From Alteromonas macleodii (GTDB taxonomy: Bacteria > Pseudomonadota > Gammaproteobacteria > Enterobacterales > Alteromonadaceae): a stretch of DNA of 64,000 bases. Positions 1-7,410 of this stretch are shown here, piece by piece. The position numbers were made by a program, and so were the translations under genes. The first letter of the stretch is position 1; every line of letters starts with the position of its first letter. Under the pieces are notes generated by a model. It saw nothing but the letters and a program-made list of their open reading frames with translations. It was not told where the DNA came from and did not search any database. The stretch lies in NCBI RefSeq assembly GCF_903772925.1, contig NZ_LR812090.1:748629-812628 (forward strand), given 5' to 3'.

Positions 1-239
1 TGTTTTTGTAAGTGGCTGAAATTAATAGTTAAAGATTGTTTTCAGCAAAAAGTCATTTTTTGCACCTATGCTCTTTTAGGTTTATCTAACGTTGAATCGA
101 GCAGTTGTATAACCAACTGATTACTTTCAGTCATTACGTAACTGCTAAAAATCAGTTAAAATATCCCTCATTTTTATATGCGTATAGCTAAGACCGACTT
201 AACACTACGCCCAAGTAAAACTAAGACCGAGAGAACTAT
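1..239. other. Upstream region of acnB2
   Basis: AT-rich non-coding DNA before the first gene. A purine-rich GAGAG lies about 7 bases before the ATG at 240 and can serve as ribosome binding site. A TAAAAT near 157-162 could be a -10 element, but no convincing -35 was found. The left edge may cut an upstream gene's terminator. Nothing else is recognised. Confidence 0.4.
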
Positions 240-3050
240 ATGAGTTTGTATTCAGAATATCTGGCAGAGATCGAAACCCGTAAAACGGAATTAGGTCTTA
301 ACCCTAAGCCAATTGACAGTGCTGAACTGCTGTCTGAAATTATTGCTCAAATTAAAGATACAACAAACGAGCACCGCGAAGACTCTCTAAAATTCTTTAT
401 CTATAACACTTTGCCGGGAACTACGCCTGCTGCTGGTGTTAAAGCGCAATTTTTGAAAGAAATTGTACTTGGCGAAGAAAAAGTAGAAGAAATCACGCCA
501 GAGTTTGCACTTGAGCTACTTTCACACATGAAAGGCGGCCCGTCTGTAGAAGCACTTCTAGACCTTGCACTTTCTGATGATGAAACAGTTGCCAAGCCTG
601 CAGCTGAAGTACTTAAAACTCAGGTTTATCTATACGAAGCCGATACTGAACGTCTTGAAACAGCATTTAAAGCGGGTAACGCGATTGCTAAAGACGTGCT
701 AGAAAGCTACGCAAAAGCTGAATTCTTTACCAAGCTTCCTGATGTTCCAGAGAAAATTGAAGTAGTGACCTATATCGCTGCTGAAGGTGATATCTCAACT
801 GACCTTCTTTCTCCTGGTAACCAAGCGCACTCTCGTGCAGACCGTGAACTTCACGGCCAGTGCATGATTTCTCCTGAAGCACAGCAAGAAATTGTTGAGC
901 TTGGTAAAAAGCACCCTAACGCCAAAGTAATGCTAATTGCTGAAAAAGGCACAATGGGTGTAGGTTCTTCACGCATGTCTGGTGTGAATAACGTTGCACT
1001 ATGGGCAGGTGAGCCAACAAGTCCTTACATTCCTTTTGTAAACAAAGCGCCAATTGTTGCTGGTACTAACGGTATCGCACCAATCTTCCTTACTACCGTA
1101 GATGTAACTGGTGGTATTGGTCTTGACCTTAAAAACTGGGTTAAGAAAACAGACGAGAACGGCGAAGTCGTTCGCGATGCTAACGGCGACCCAGTGCTAG
1201 AAGAAGCTTACTCTGTTGCAACTGGTACGGTACTGACTATTGATACCAAAGCGAAGAAGCTTTTCAACGGTTCAGAAGAACTTGCTGACGTTTCTGCTTC
1301 ATTTACTCCTCAAAAAATGGAGTTCATGAAAGCGGGTGGTTCTTACGCCGTTGTATTCGGTAAGCAGCTACAATCTTTTGCTGCACGTACACTAGGTGTT
1401 GAAGCTCCGGCAGTTTACGCGCAATCGAAAGAAGTCTCACACGAAGGCCAAGGCCTTACTGCTGTAGAAAAAATCTTTAACCGCAATGCGGTAGGCGTAA
1501 ATTCAGATGCGCCGCTTCACGCGGGTTCTGATGTTCGCGTTAAAGTAAACATTGTAGGTTCTCAGGACACCACTGGCCCAATGACCTGCCAAGAACTAGA
1601 GTCTATGGCGGCATCAACTATTTCACCTACTGTTGACGGTGCATACCAGTCTGGTTGTCACACTGCGTCAGTATGGGATAAGAAAGCACAGGCTAACATT
1701 CCTAAGCTAATGTCATTTATGAACAACTTTGGTGTAATCACAGCACGTGACCCTAAAGGTGTTTATCACTCAATGACTGACGTTATTCACAAAGTGCTTA
1801 ACGACATCACGGTAGACGACCGCGCCATCATCATTGGTGGTGACTCGCATACTCGTATGTCAAAAGGCGTAGCATTCGGTGCCGACTCAGGTACGGTAGC
1901 ACTAGCGCTTGCGACAGGTGAAGCGGCAATGCCAATTCCAGAGTCTGTGAAAGTGACCTTTAAAGGTAGCATGAAAGAGCACATGGACTTCCGTGACGTA
2001 GTTCACGCTACTCAAGCTCAAATGCTTAAGCAATTCGCTGGCGAAAACGTGTTCCAAGGTCGCGTAATTGAAGTACAAATCGGTACTCTACTTGCTGACC
2101 AAGCGTTTACGTTCACTGACTGGTCTGCAGAAATGAAAGCGAAAGCGTCAATCTGTATCTCTGACAATGAGACTATGGTTGCCTCACTTGAGCTTGCTAA
2201 GAGCCGTATCCAAATCATGATCGACAAGGGTATGGATAACGAAGCTAACATGCTTCAAGGTCTAATTGACCTTGCTGACAAGCGTATTGCTGAAATCAAG
2301 TCTGGCGAAGTACCAGCGCTTGCACCAGATGACAACGCTAAATACTACGCAGAAGTGGTTATCGACCTAGATCAAATCGATGAGCCAATGATTGCTGATC
2401 CGGACGTTAATAACGAAGACGTGTCTAAGCGTTATACCCACGACGTTATTCGTCCAGTTTCTTACTACGATGGTAAGCCAGTAGATCTAGGTTTCGTAGG
2501 TTCTTGTATGGTGCACAAAGGCGATATGCAAATTATCGCACAAATGCTTCGTAACCTAGAGAAGCTTAACGGCTCTGTAGAGTTTAAAGCGCCACTTGTT
2601 GTTGCTCCACCTACATACAACATCGTTGACGAGCTAAAAGCAGAAGGCGACTGGGAAGTACTTGCGAAATACGCAGGCTTCGAGTTCGACGATGCTAAGC
2701 CGAAAGAAGCAGCGCGTACTAAGTACGACAACATTCTTTACCTAGAGCGTCCTGGATGTAACCTATGTATGGGTAACCAAGAAAAAGCTGAGCCGGGTGA
2801 TACCGTAATTGCTACCTCTACACGTCTTTTCCAAGGCCGTGTTGTAGCTGACTCTGCTGAGAAGAAAGGTGAATCACTACTAGGCTCTACACCACTGGTA
2901 GTACTTTCAACTGTACTTGGCCGTTTCCCAACAACTGAAGAATACAAGCAAGCGGTTGAAGGCATTGACCTAACTAAGTTTGCTCCACCTTCAGAAGATT
3001 TGGCTGTAGCACCAAAGTTTGAAGCGGACGTAGCAGTTAAGCGCGTATAA
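240..3050 (+). CDS. acnB: Aconitate hydratase B, second (divergent) paralogue
   Basis: A cytoplasmic [4Fe-4S] enzyme that interconverts citrate and isocitrate in the TCA cycle; AcnB-family members can also dehydrate 2-methylisocitrate. The 936-residue product carries the AcnB N-terminal HEAT-like and swivel domains and then the catalytic domains. The three cluster cysteines are visible: Cys756 in GSCMVHKG, Cys840 and Cys843 in PGCNLCMGNQ. The SQDTTGPMT and GGDSHTRMSKG motifs are also present. It is about 70 residues longer than the classical AcnB encoded at 7411, partly through an extra segment around residues 298-325, and is clearly a different subfamily. From memory it resembles the long AcnB of Bacteroidetes (flavobacteria), which a tree would have to confirm. 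It stands alone, with its own terminator. Which paralogue carries TCA flux cannot be told from sequence. Confidence 0.95.
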   Translation: MSLYSEYLAEIETRKTELGLNPKPIDSAELLSEIIAQIKDTTNEHREDSLKFFIYNTLPGTTPAAGVKAQFLKEIVLGEEKVEEITPEFALELLSHMKGGPSVEALLDLALSDDETVAKPAAEVLKTQVYLYEADTERLETAFKAGNAIAKDVLESYAKAEFFTKLPDVPEKIEVVTYIAAEGDISTDLLSPGNQAHSRADRELHGQCMISPEAQQEIVELGKKHPNAKVMLIAEKGTMGVGSSRMSGVNNVALWAGEPTSPYIPFVNKAPIVAGTNGIAPIFLTTVDVTGGIGLDLKNWVKKTDENGEVVRDANGDPVLEEAYSVATGTVLTIDTKAKKLFNGSEELADVSASFTPQKMEFMKAGGSYAVVFGKQLQSFAARTLGVEAPAVYAQSKEVSHEGQGLTAVEKIFNRNAVGVNSDAPLHAGSDVRVKVNIVGSQDTTGPMTCQELESMAASTISPTVDGAYQSGCHTASVWDKKAQANIPKLMSFMNNFGVITARDPKGVYHSMTDVIHKVLNDITVDDRAIIIGGDSHTRMSKGVAFGADSGTVALALATGEAAMPIPESVKVTFKGSMKEHMDFRDVVHATQAQMLKQFAGENVFQGRVIEVQIGTLLADQAFTFTDWSAEMKAKASICISDNETMVASLELAKSRIQIMIDKGMDNEANMLQGLIDLADKRIAEIKSGEVPALAPDDNAKYYAEVVIDLDQIDEPMIADPDVNNEDVSKRYTHDVIRPVSYYDGKPVDLGFVGSCMVHKGDMQIIAQMLRNLEKLNGSVEFKAPLVVAPPTYNIVDELKAEGDWEVLAKYAGFEFDDAKPKEAARTKYDNILYLERPGCNLCMGNQEKAEPGDTVIATSTRLFQGRVVADSAEKKGESLLGSTPLVVLSTVLGRFPTTEEYKQAVEGIDLTKFAPPSEDLAVAPKFEADVAVKRV

Positions 3051-3074
3051 GCACTTACCGCTAGACAAAACGTT

Positions 3075-3106
3075 AAAAAGCCCCAACCTTGGTTGGGGCT
3101 TTTTTG
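3075..3106 (+). terminator. Rho-independent terminator after acnB2
   Basis: A GC-rich inverted repeat (GCCCCAACC paired with GGTTGGGGC) is followed by six T residues and preceded by an A run. It sits between two convergent genes, so it can work in both directions. Confidence 0.9.
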
Positions 3107-3126
3107 TCTCTGACCCCGTTTATTTG

Positions 3127-4131
3127 TTATTTGGGGGCGGTGGCTACGAGTTCGTCGAGTATGCCAAGTAGCAGCTTAGTGCCGGTGCCAGAGGCTATTG
3201 CGTCAAATACATTTTCAACATTCTTACCGTGCTGACCGCCCGCTAAGTCGCTTATTGAGCGGATTATTAACCAATCTACGTCGTTAACAAAACTCACCTG
3301 TGCGACCGTTGCCGATTCCATTTCTGCAACATCAGCCGTGTAAACGTCACGCAGCCACTCGCGGTATTTAGCGTTGTCTACGAATACTGAACCTGTTACT
3401 CCATTTCCACCTATATCAACCAGTATTTCCTTACCAGACGGCATAGTGATAGGCGGAATCTTTTTGAGCGCGCGTTTTGCCATATCCAACAGTGTTTTAT
3501 CGGCAGTAAAATAGGGCATTCTTTTGCGGGTGTCCCACCCTTCTTTAACTACAGCCACTTCAGTAGGATGAATAAAGCCTAAGTTTTTATAGTTTGGCGA
3601 GTGCTTATCTGCCTCCTGTCGCGCTTTGTAATATTCGAGTTGTTTAGCGTAATAATCCGGGAGTTCATAGGTGTTAGCGTCACCTTTCTTCGGGTTGATA
3701 TAGACAGATTCGTCATGGAAATACCAACGTTCAGGCACTGCGATATCGCCTGGTGTATATTTCGGGTTTATGGCCCCTGCAATACCCATCATAACCAGCT
3801 TATCAATAGGGAAGTAATCCAGCGCCATCTGCACAGTCATTGCTGCGTTGGTAATACTGACACCCGTACTAAATACAACAATAGGCTCACCTTTATACGT
3901 GCCTAACTGATATTTAACCCCTTTAATATAAACTGTTTGCGAAATTTGAGCGTCGTCCATAGTCGCAAACGCGGCGTCAATGGCTTTAATCTCTGGCTCG
4001 TAAGCAGCAACCACGGCTGTCCATTTGTTTGTCACATTGGAAAAATCTTTTGGACCGTACTGACTAGTATCGTCATTTGCTAACGACGATAGCGATATAC
4101 ACACGAATAAAACAAAACTACTTAAGCGCAT
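3127..4131 (-). CDS. Secreted nucleoside phosphorylase/nucleosidase family protein
   Basis: The 334-residue protein belongs to the PNP/UDP phosphorylase superfamily, closest in look to the 5'-methylthioadenosine/S-adenosylhomocysteine nucleosidase branch. The diagnostic C-terminal block is seen as AEMESATVAQVSF followed by IIRSISDLAGG near residue 270-300; in this family the Glu binds the ribose and the Asp acts in catalysis. Earlier blocks VFSTGVSITNAAM and MMGIAGAINP fit the phosphate/ribose-binding loops. Unlike cytosolic MTAN (about 230 residues) it begins with a clear signal peptide (residues 1-18, MRLSSFVLFVCISLSSLA), so it should act in the periplasm or outside, probably salvaging purine nucleosides. 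Exact substrate is unknown. It is monocistronic, convergent with acnB2 and divergent from the esterase at 4487. Confidence 0.75.
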   Translation of the reverse strand: MRLSSFVLFVCISLSSLANDDTSQYGPKDFSNVTNKWTAVVAAYEPEIKAIDAAFATMDDAQISQTVYIKGVKYQLGTYKGEPIVVFSTGVSITNAAMTVQMALDYFPIDKLVMMGIAGAINPKYTPGDIAVPERWYFHDESVYINPKKGDANTYELPDYYAKQLEYYKARQEADKHSPNYKNLGFIHPTEVAVVKEGWDTRKRMPYFTADKTLLDMAKRALKKIPPITMPSGKEILVDIGGNGVTGSVFVDNAKYREWLRDVYTADVAEMESATVAQVSFVNDVDWLIIRSISDLAGGQHGKNVENVFDAIASGTGTKLLLGILDELVATAPK

Positions 4132-4486
4132 ATTGACCTTATTTAATTTATTTTCTGCACCAATACGGTGCGGTTGAAGAGCGAGAACTGTATGTAATGG
4201 AGATAAATAGCTATCGGAACAGTCTCAATTAAACACTATGGCAGAGTTATGGCAAAGTTCGAGCCAACAAAATCGCTAAATATGGACAACCTTATTATGG
4301 TGATGATAGGCATTAATAAAGGTGTGAGAGTAGGCAACTCTTTTTGTTTGTTGCTTAAAATTTGTATACCAAGTAGTGTTAACTAAAAGCTCACTTAAAT
4401 AATTAACTCACCCATAAAAAGCTGGCTATTTAAGCGTTTAGCATAGCTCTAAATAAGGTGCTCTCAAATAAAAGGACTTAACCCTT
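4132..4486. other. Divergent intergenic region
   Basis: 355 bases between the leftward nucleosidase gene and the rightward esterase gene. It must hold both promoters, but none matches consensus well. A small perfect hairpin (GCACC-aatac-GGTGC, about 4158-4172) lies just upstream of the nucleosidase start and could be an operator. AAAGGA at 4471-4476 precedes the esterase ATG by 10 bases. No ORF of note. Confidence 0.5.
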
Positions 4487-5665
4487 ATGTTATTCAAGCG
4501 TATTACACTAACCGTATTAGTGTGTTTTTTTGCTAGCTCGTCAATTCAAGCTGAATCTAACGAAGTAGCAAAAAACTACGAACTGAAAGTAGAGAAGTTC
4601 GAATCTAAAGTGTTGAAGGAAGAACGAGAAGTCGTTGTTCAACTTCCTAAAGGCTACGCAGATAACCCCGACAAGAAGTACCCTGTAATTTATCGGTTAG
4701 ATGGTGCGGTTTATCTACCTATAATGAATGCGGTACTTGAATCACTTCAATCTGAAAATGCTGCGCCAGAAGTAATTATAGTCGCCATTGAAAATACCGA
4801 TCGTTTTCGAGATCTTTTCCCTACGGCAAATGAAGACCCATACGGGCCTGTAGGTTATGGCGGGGGCGGGGCAAACTTTTTGTCTTTTATAACCACTGAA
4901 CTTATCCCAATGGTCGAGAATAAATACCGGGTGCATAATTTTCGGGTGATAGCCGGGGGATCCGCTGGTGGTGTATTCGGGTTGTATGCGCTCACTCAAA
5001 ACCCTGAGCTTTTTAAGGCTGTGATTGCCTATAGTCCTGCGGTGTGGTGGAACTATGGCGCGCCGGTAAAAAGAACGGTTGCGTTTTTTAAATCTTCCAG
5101 TCAACTGGATCACTATATCTATACGTCTATAGGCAACGAATCGGCGCCAATGCGACCCTACTATGATGATATGATTTTGGGTATGCGGGCAAACCAACCT
5201 GCTGGTTTGAGGTGGGTAAATGATGAATATGCAGGTGTTCGGCACAACTTGGTTACGGCAGCGTCTATTTTTAGTGCTTATCACAACCTGTTCTTGTCAG
5301 CTTATTTAAGGCCTGAACAGTTCGATGGTGATATTCAAAGCATTTCCAAATATTACGATCGCGTTTCAAAGCAACGCGGGGAAAAATTAGAGGCGCCTGA
5401 ATGGGTAATTAGAGAATTAGGTTATCATTATGTGCGCTCTGAAAATTACGACAAGGCTATTGAGCTGTTTAAGCACGATATAGCTAAGTACCCTGAAATG
5501 CCTGACCCGTATAACGGCATAGCGTATGGTTACGAGCAAATGGGTGAGTATAAAAAAGCACTTGAGAGCGTAAACAAGGCTTTGGAGCTTTCGACACCGC
5601 AGCACGATGGTTACCAAGTTTATACAGATAGACAAAAGCGTTTGCATGATTTACTGGATGAGTAA
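4487..5665 (+). CDS. Secreted alpha/beta hydrolase (esterase D/Fes-type) with C-terminal TPR
   Basis: The 392-residue protein has a signal peptide (about 1-22, ending SSSIQA) and then a PF00756-type putative esterase domain (about 30-280). The nucleophile motif GGSAGG places Ser159, and the oxyanion and following helix GLYALTQNPELF is typical of the esterase D/IroE group. The C-terminal 90 residues contain two TPR-like units (NYDKAIELFKHDIAKYP and EYKKALESVNKALELS). The esterase-plus-TPR layout is common in marine Alteromonadales. Substrates in this family range from S-formylglutathione to ferric enterobactin and acetyl-sugars, so the reaction cannot be named. It lies 6 bases before a small lipoprotein gene, probably co-transcribed. 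Confidence 0.8.
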   Translation: MLFKRITLTVLVCFFASSSIQAESNEVAKNYELKVEKFESKVLKEEREVVVQLPKGYADNPDKKYPVIYRLDGAVYLPIMNAVLESLQSENAAPEVIIVAIENTDRFRDLFPTANEDPYGPVGYGGGGANFLSFITTELIPMVENKYRVHNFRVIAGGSAGGVFGLYALTQNPELFKAVIAYSPAVWWNYGAPVKRTVAFFKSSSQLDHYIYTSIGNESAPMRPYYDDMILGMRANQPAGLRWVNDEYAGVRHNLVTAASIFSAYHNLFLSAYLRPEQFDGDIQSISKYYDRVSKQRGEKLEAPEWVIRELGYHYVRSENYDKAIELFKHDIAKYPEMPDPYNGIAYGYEQMGEYKKALESVNKALELSTPQHDGYQVYTDRQKRLHDLLDE

Positions 5666-5671
5666 GCTACA

Positions 5672-5953
5672 TTGAAATACCAAAGCAAAATTAAACGTAT
5701 AAACAATATTGCCACCGTTTTTATGATTGGGATTTGCGCTGTAACGAGCGGATGCAGTTCTGTTTCGACAGCGCAAACTGGACGCTGTATTGAGCAAGCT
5801 AATCGCGCTGAAGTTTATGAAGTGAATACGGCCGATGAGCGGCTAAACGCATGTTTAGAGACCTACCAAAAGAGACGTGACGAAGAAAGAACGTTTGGTG
5901 AGGCCTTTGCCGAGGATGTGCTTATCTCAGTTCTTGATATCATCACTGACTAA
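5672..5953 (+). CDS. Small putative lipoprotein
   Basis: A 93-residue protein with a basic N-terminus, a hydrophobic stretch (IATVFMIGICAVTSG) and a cysteine at residue 28 followed by SS, suggesting a lipoprotein, though the lipobox (VTSGC) is not ideal. The start is TTG at 5672; the next ATG (5723) would leave too short a signal, so TTG is preferred although the ribosome binding site is weak. The mature part has two further cysteines and many charged residues. No family is recognised. It follows the esterase gene by 6 bases and ends before a strong terminator. Confidence 0.55.
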   Translation: MKYQSKIKRINNIATVFMIGICAVTSGCSSVSTAQTGRCIEQANRAEVYEVNTADERLNACLETYQKRRDEERTFGEAFAEDVLISVLDIITD

Positions 5954-6002
5954 GGCTTTTTCAGCCAAACAAAAACCTTCTTACGTACAGTTAAAAAAAG
6001 TC

Positions 6003-6036
6003 CAAAGGCAGAGTAATCTACTCTGCCTTTGTCGTT
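6003..6036 (+). terminator. Terminator after esterase/lipoprotein genes
   Basis: A 12-bp perfect stem (AAAGGCAGAGTA with TACTCTGCCTTT, loop ATC) is followed by GTCGTTTT. It closes the two-gene unit. Confidence 0.8.
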
Positions 6037-6093
6037 TTAGTCTCTTTCGAATGGCTTTAACGGACTCCGTTTAATAACTTATGGAAAGAGCCA

Positions 6094-7047
6094 ATGCGTT
6101 ATATTCTGACATCTGTTTGTGTGTTTTTAATCACGGCAGTTTCTCACGTTTGTGCACAGAGCAAGCTTGATATTGTCGACGGTTTGCAGCTTGCCAAGCA
6201 GTATGAACACAGCCGCCAAGATATAAACATCACCGATTACTGGGTGAGCGAAAAGTTAGACGGTATTCGGGCACGATGGGACGGCACTGAACTTAGGACC
6301 CGAAACAACAACAAAATATTTGCGCCAGCTTGGTTTACCGCTAATTGGCCTAAAGCGACTATCGACGGTGAACTTTGGATAGAAAGAGGGCAATTTGAAC
6401 TTACAGCTTCCATCGTGCTTTCTAAGTTAACGGAAGAGAAGTCGCACCTTGTCGCTAATTCTTTGTCTGGGGCCGAAACTACCGCGTACGACATTACAGC
6501 AGCGTCTATACCAGACACACGCTGGGCTAAAGTTAGGTTTATGGCCTTCGACATGCCTGTAGCAGGACAGCGTTTTGACAGCCGACTGAACAAGCTTAAT
6601 AGCCTTAAAAAGGCCATTCCCAACCCCACGTTTGACGTGCTCCCTCAGTTTAAACTTTTGTCTCTAACCGCGCTTGAAGAAGAGCTTAAACAAGTAACCA
6701 AAAACGGTGGTGAAGGGCTGATGCTTCATCATGGGAAGGCGTTTTACCAGACAGGGCGTAGTGACAATCTACTTAAGGTAAAACATTTTGAAGATGCTGA
6801 AGCGAAAGTGTTGGCGCAACTTCCAGGAAAAGGAAAATTTAAAGGCATGATGGGATCACTGTTGGTAGAAACATCTGACGGCATTCGATTTAAACTGGGA
6901 ACAGGATTTTCTAACAAAGAGCGCCAAGCGCCTCCGGCTATAGGTAGCTGGGTAACCTTTAAGTTTTACGGTGTAACGAAAAACGGTAAGCCAAAGTTTG
7001 CGAGCTACCTTCGCACTAGACCCGGCTTTGACTTATCAAAAAAATAG
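6094..7047 (+). CDS. Periplasmic ATP-dependent DNA ligase (Lig E type)
   Basis: A 317-residue minimal ATP-dependent ligase that seals nicks through a lysyl-AMP intermediate. The N-terminus is a signal peptide (1-21, cleaved near AVSHVCA-QS). Nucleotidyltransferase motifs follow in order: motif I SEKLDGIRARW with catalytic Lys54, motif III TIDGELWI, motif IV GEGLMLH, motif V LLKVK. The rest is an OB-fold (GSLLVETSDGIRFKLGTGFS to the C-terminus). This short, secreted form is the Lig E group known from proteobacteria, proposed to act on extracellular or incoming DNA. The ATG at 6094 follows GGAAAGAG. It is a single gene between a terminator and acnB. Confidence 0.88.
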   Translation: MRYILTSVCVFLITAVSHVCAQSKLDIVDGLQLAKQYEHSRQDINITDYWVSEKLDGIRARWDGTELRTRNNNKIFAPAWFTANWPKATIDGELWIERGQFELTASIVLSKLTEEKSHLVANSLSGAETTAYDITAASIPDTRWAKVRFMAFDMPVAGQRFDSRLNKLNSLKKAIPNPTFDVLPQFKLLSLTALEEELKQVTKNGGEGLMLHHGKAFYQTGRSDNLLKVKHFEDAEAKVLAQLPGKGKFKGMMGSLLVETSDGIRFKLGTGFSNKERQAPPAIGSWVTFKFYGVTKNGKPKFASYLRTRPGFDLSKK

Positions 7048-7410
7048 TACCTATATTAATTAGCGAAATAGCCTCAAAATCGAGCTTTTAATTAGCTGTT
7101 ATCTATCCTTTACGATGCACTTCAATTGAACAAGCGTCACATAAAGCTACCCACCTTGTCTTTAACATATAAAACCCTATAACTTACTTAACCAGTAATT
7201 GTTTTTGTCACTTTATGTACCGCCCTTTAATCGCTTTTAGCGTTCAAAAGTAATGTTATGAATAGCGATTATAAGCGGATAATAGGGGCTAAAAATTTCA
7301 AAACTTAGCCTGTGAAGTTATACTGTTGATGATTAATTAAACACTCCTTGCGTCAAGTGCGTACAAGACCGTTTACTCCCATTGCGCAAGCTAACTTAGA
7401 GGAAGAGACT
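7048..7410. other. Intergenic region upstream of acnB
   Basis: 363 non-coding bases. No clear terminator follows the ligase gene. A possible promoter lies near the right end: TTCAAA at 7297-7302 and TATACT at 7319-7324, spaced 16 bases. TTCAATTGAA near 7130 is a short palindrome of unknown meaning. GAGGAAGAG at 7399-7407 is the ribosome binding site of acnB. Confidence 0.4.

Noticed and set aside
4742..5284. 180-codon frame opposite the esterase gene
   Set aside because: Antisense shadow of a clear esterase domain; no motif or start signal of its own.
5877..6074. 65-codon frame after the small lipoprotein
   Set aside because: Runs through the strong terminator at 6003-6036 and overlaps the lipoprotein in another frame.
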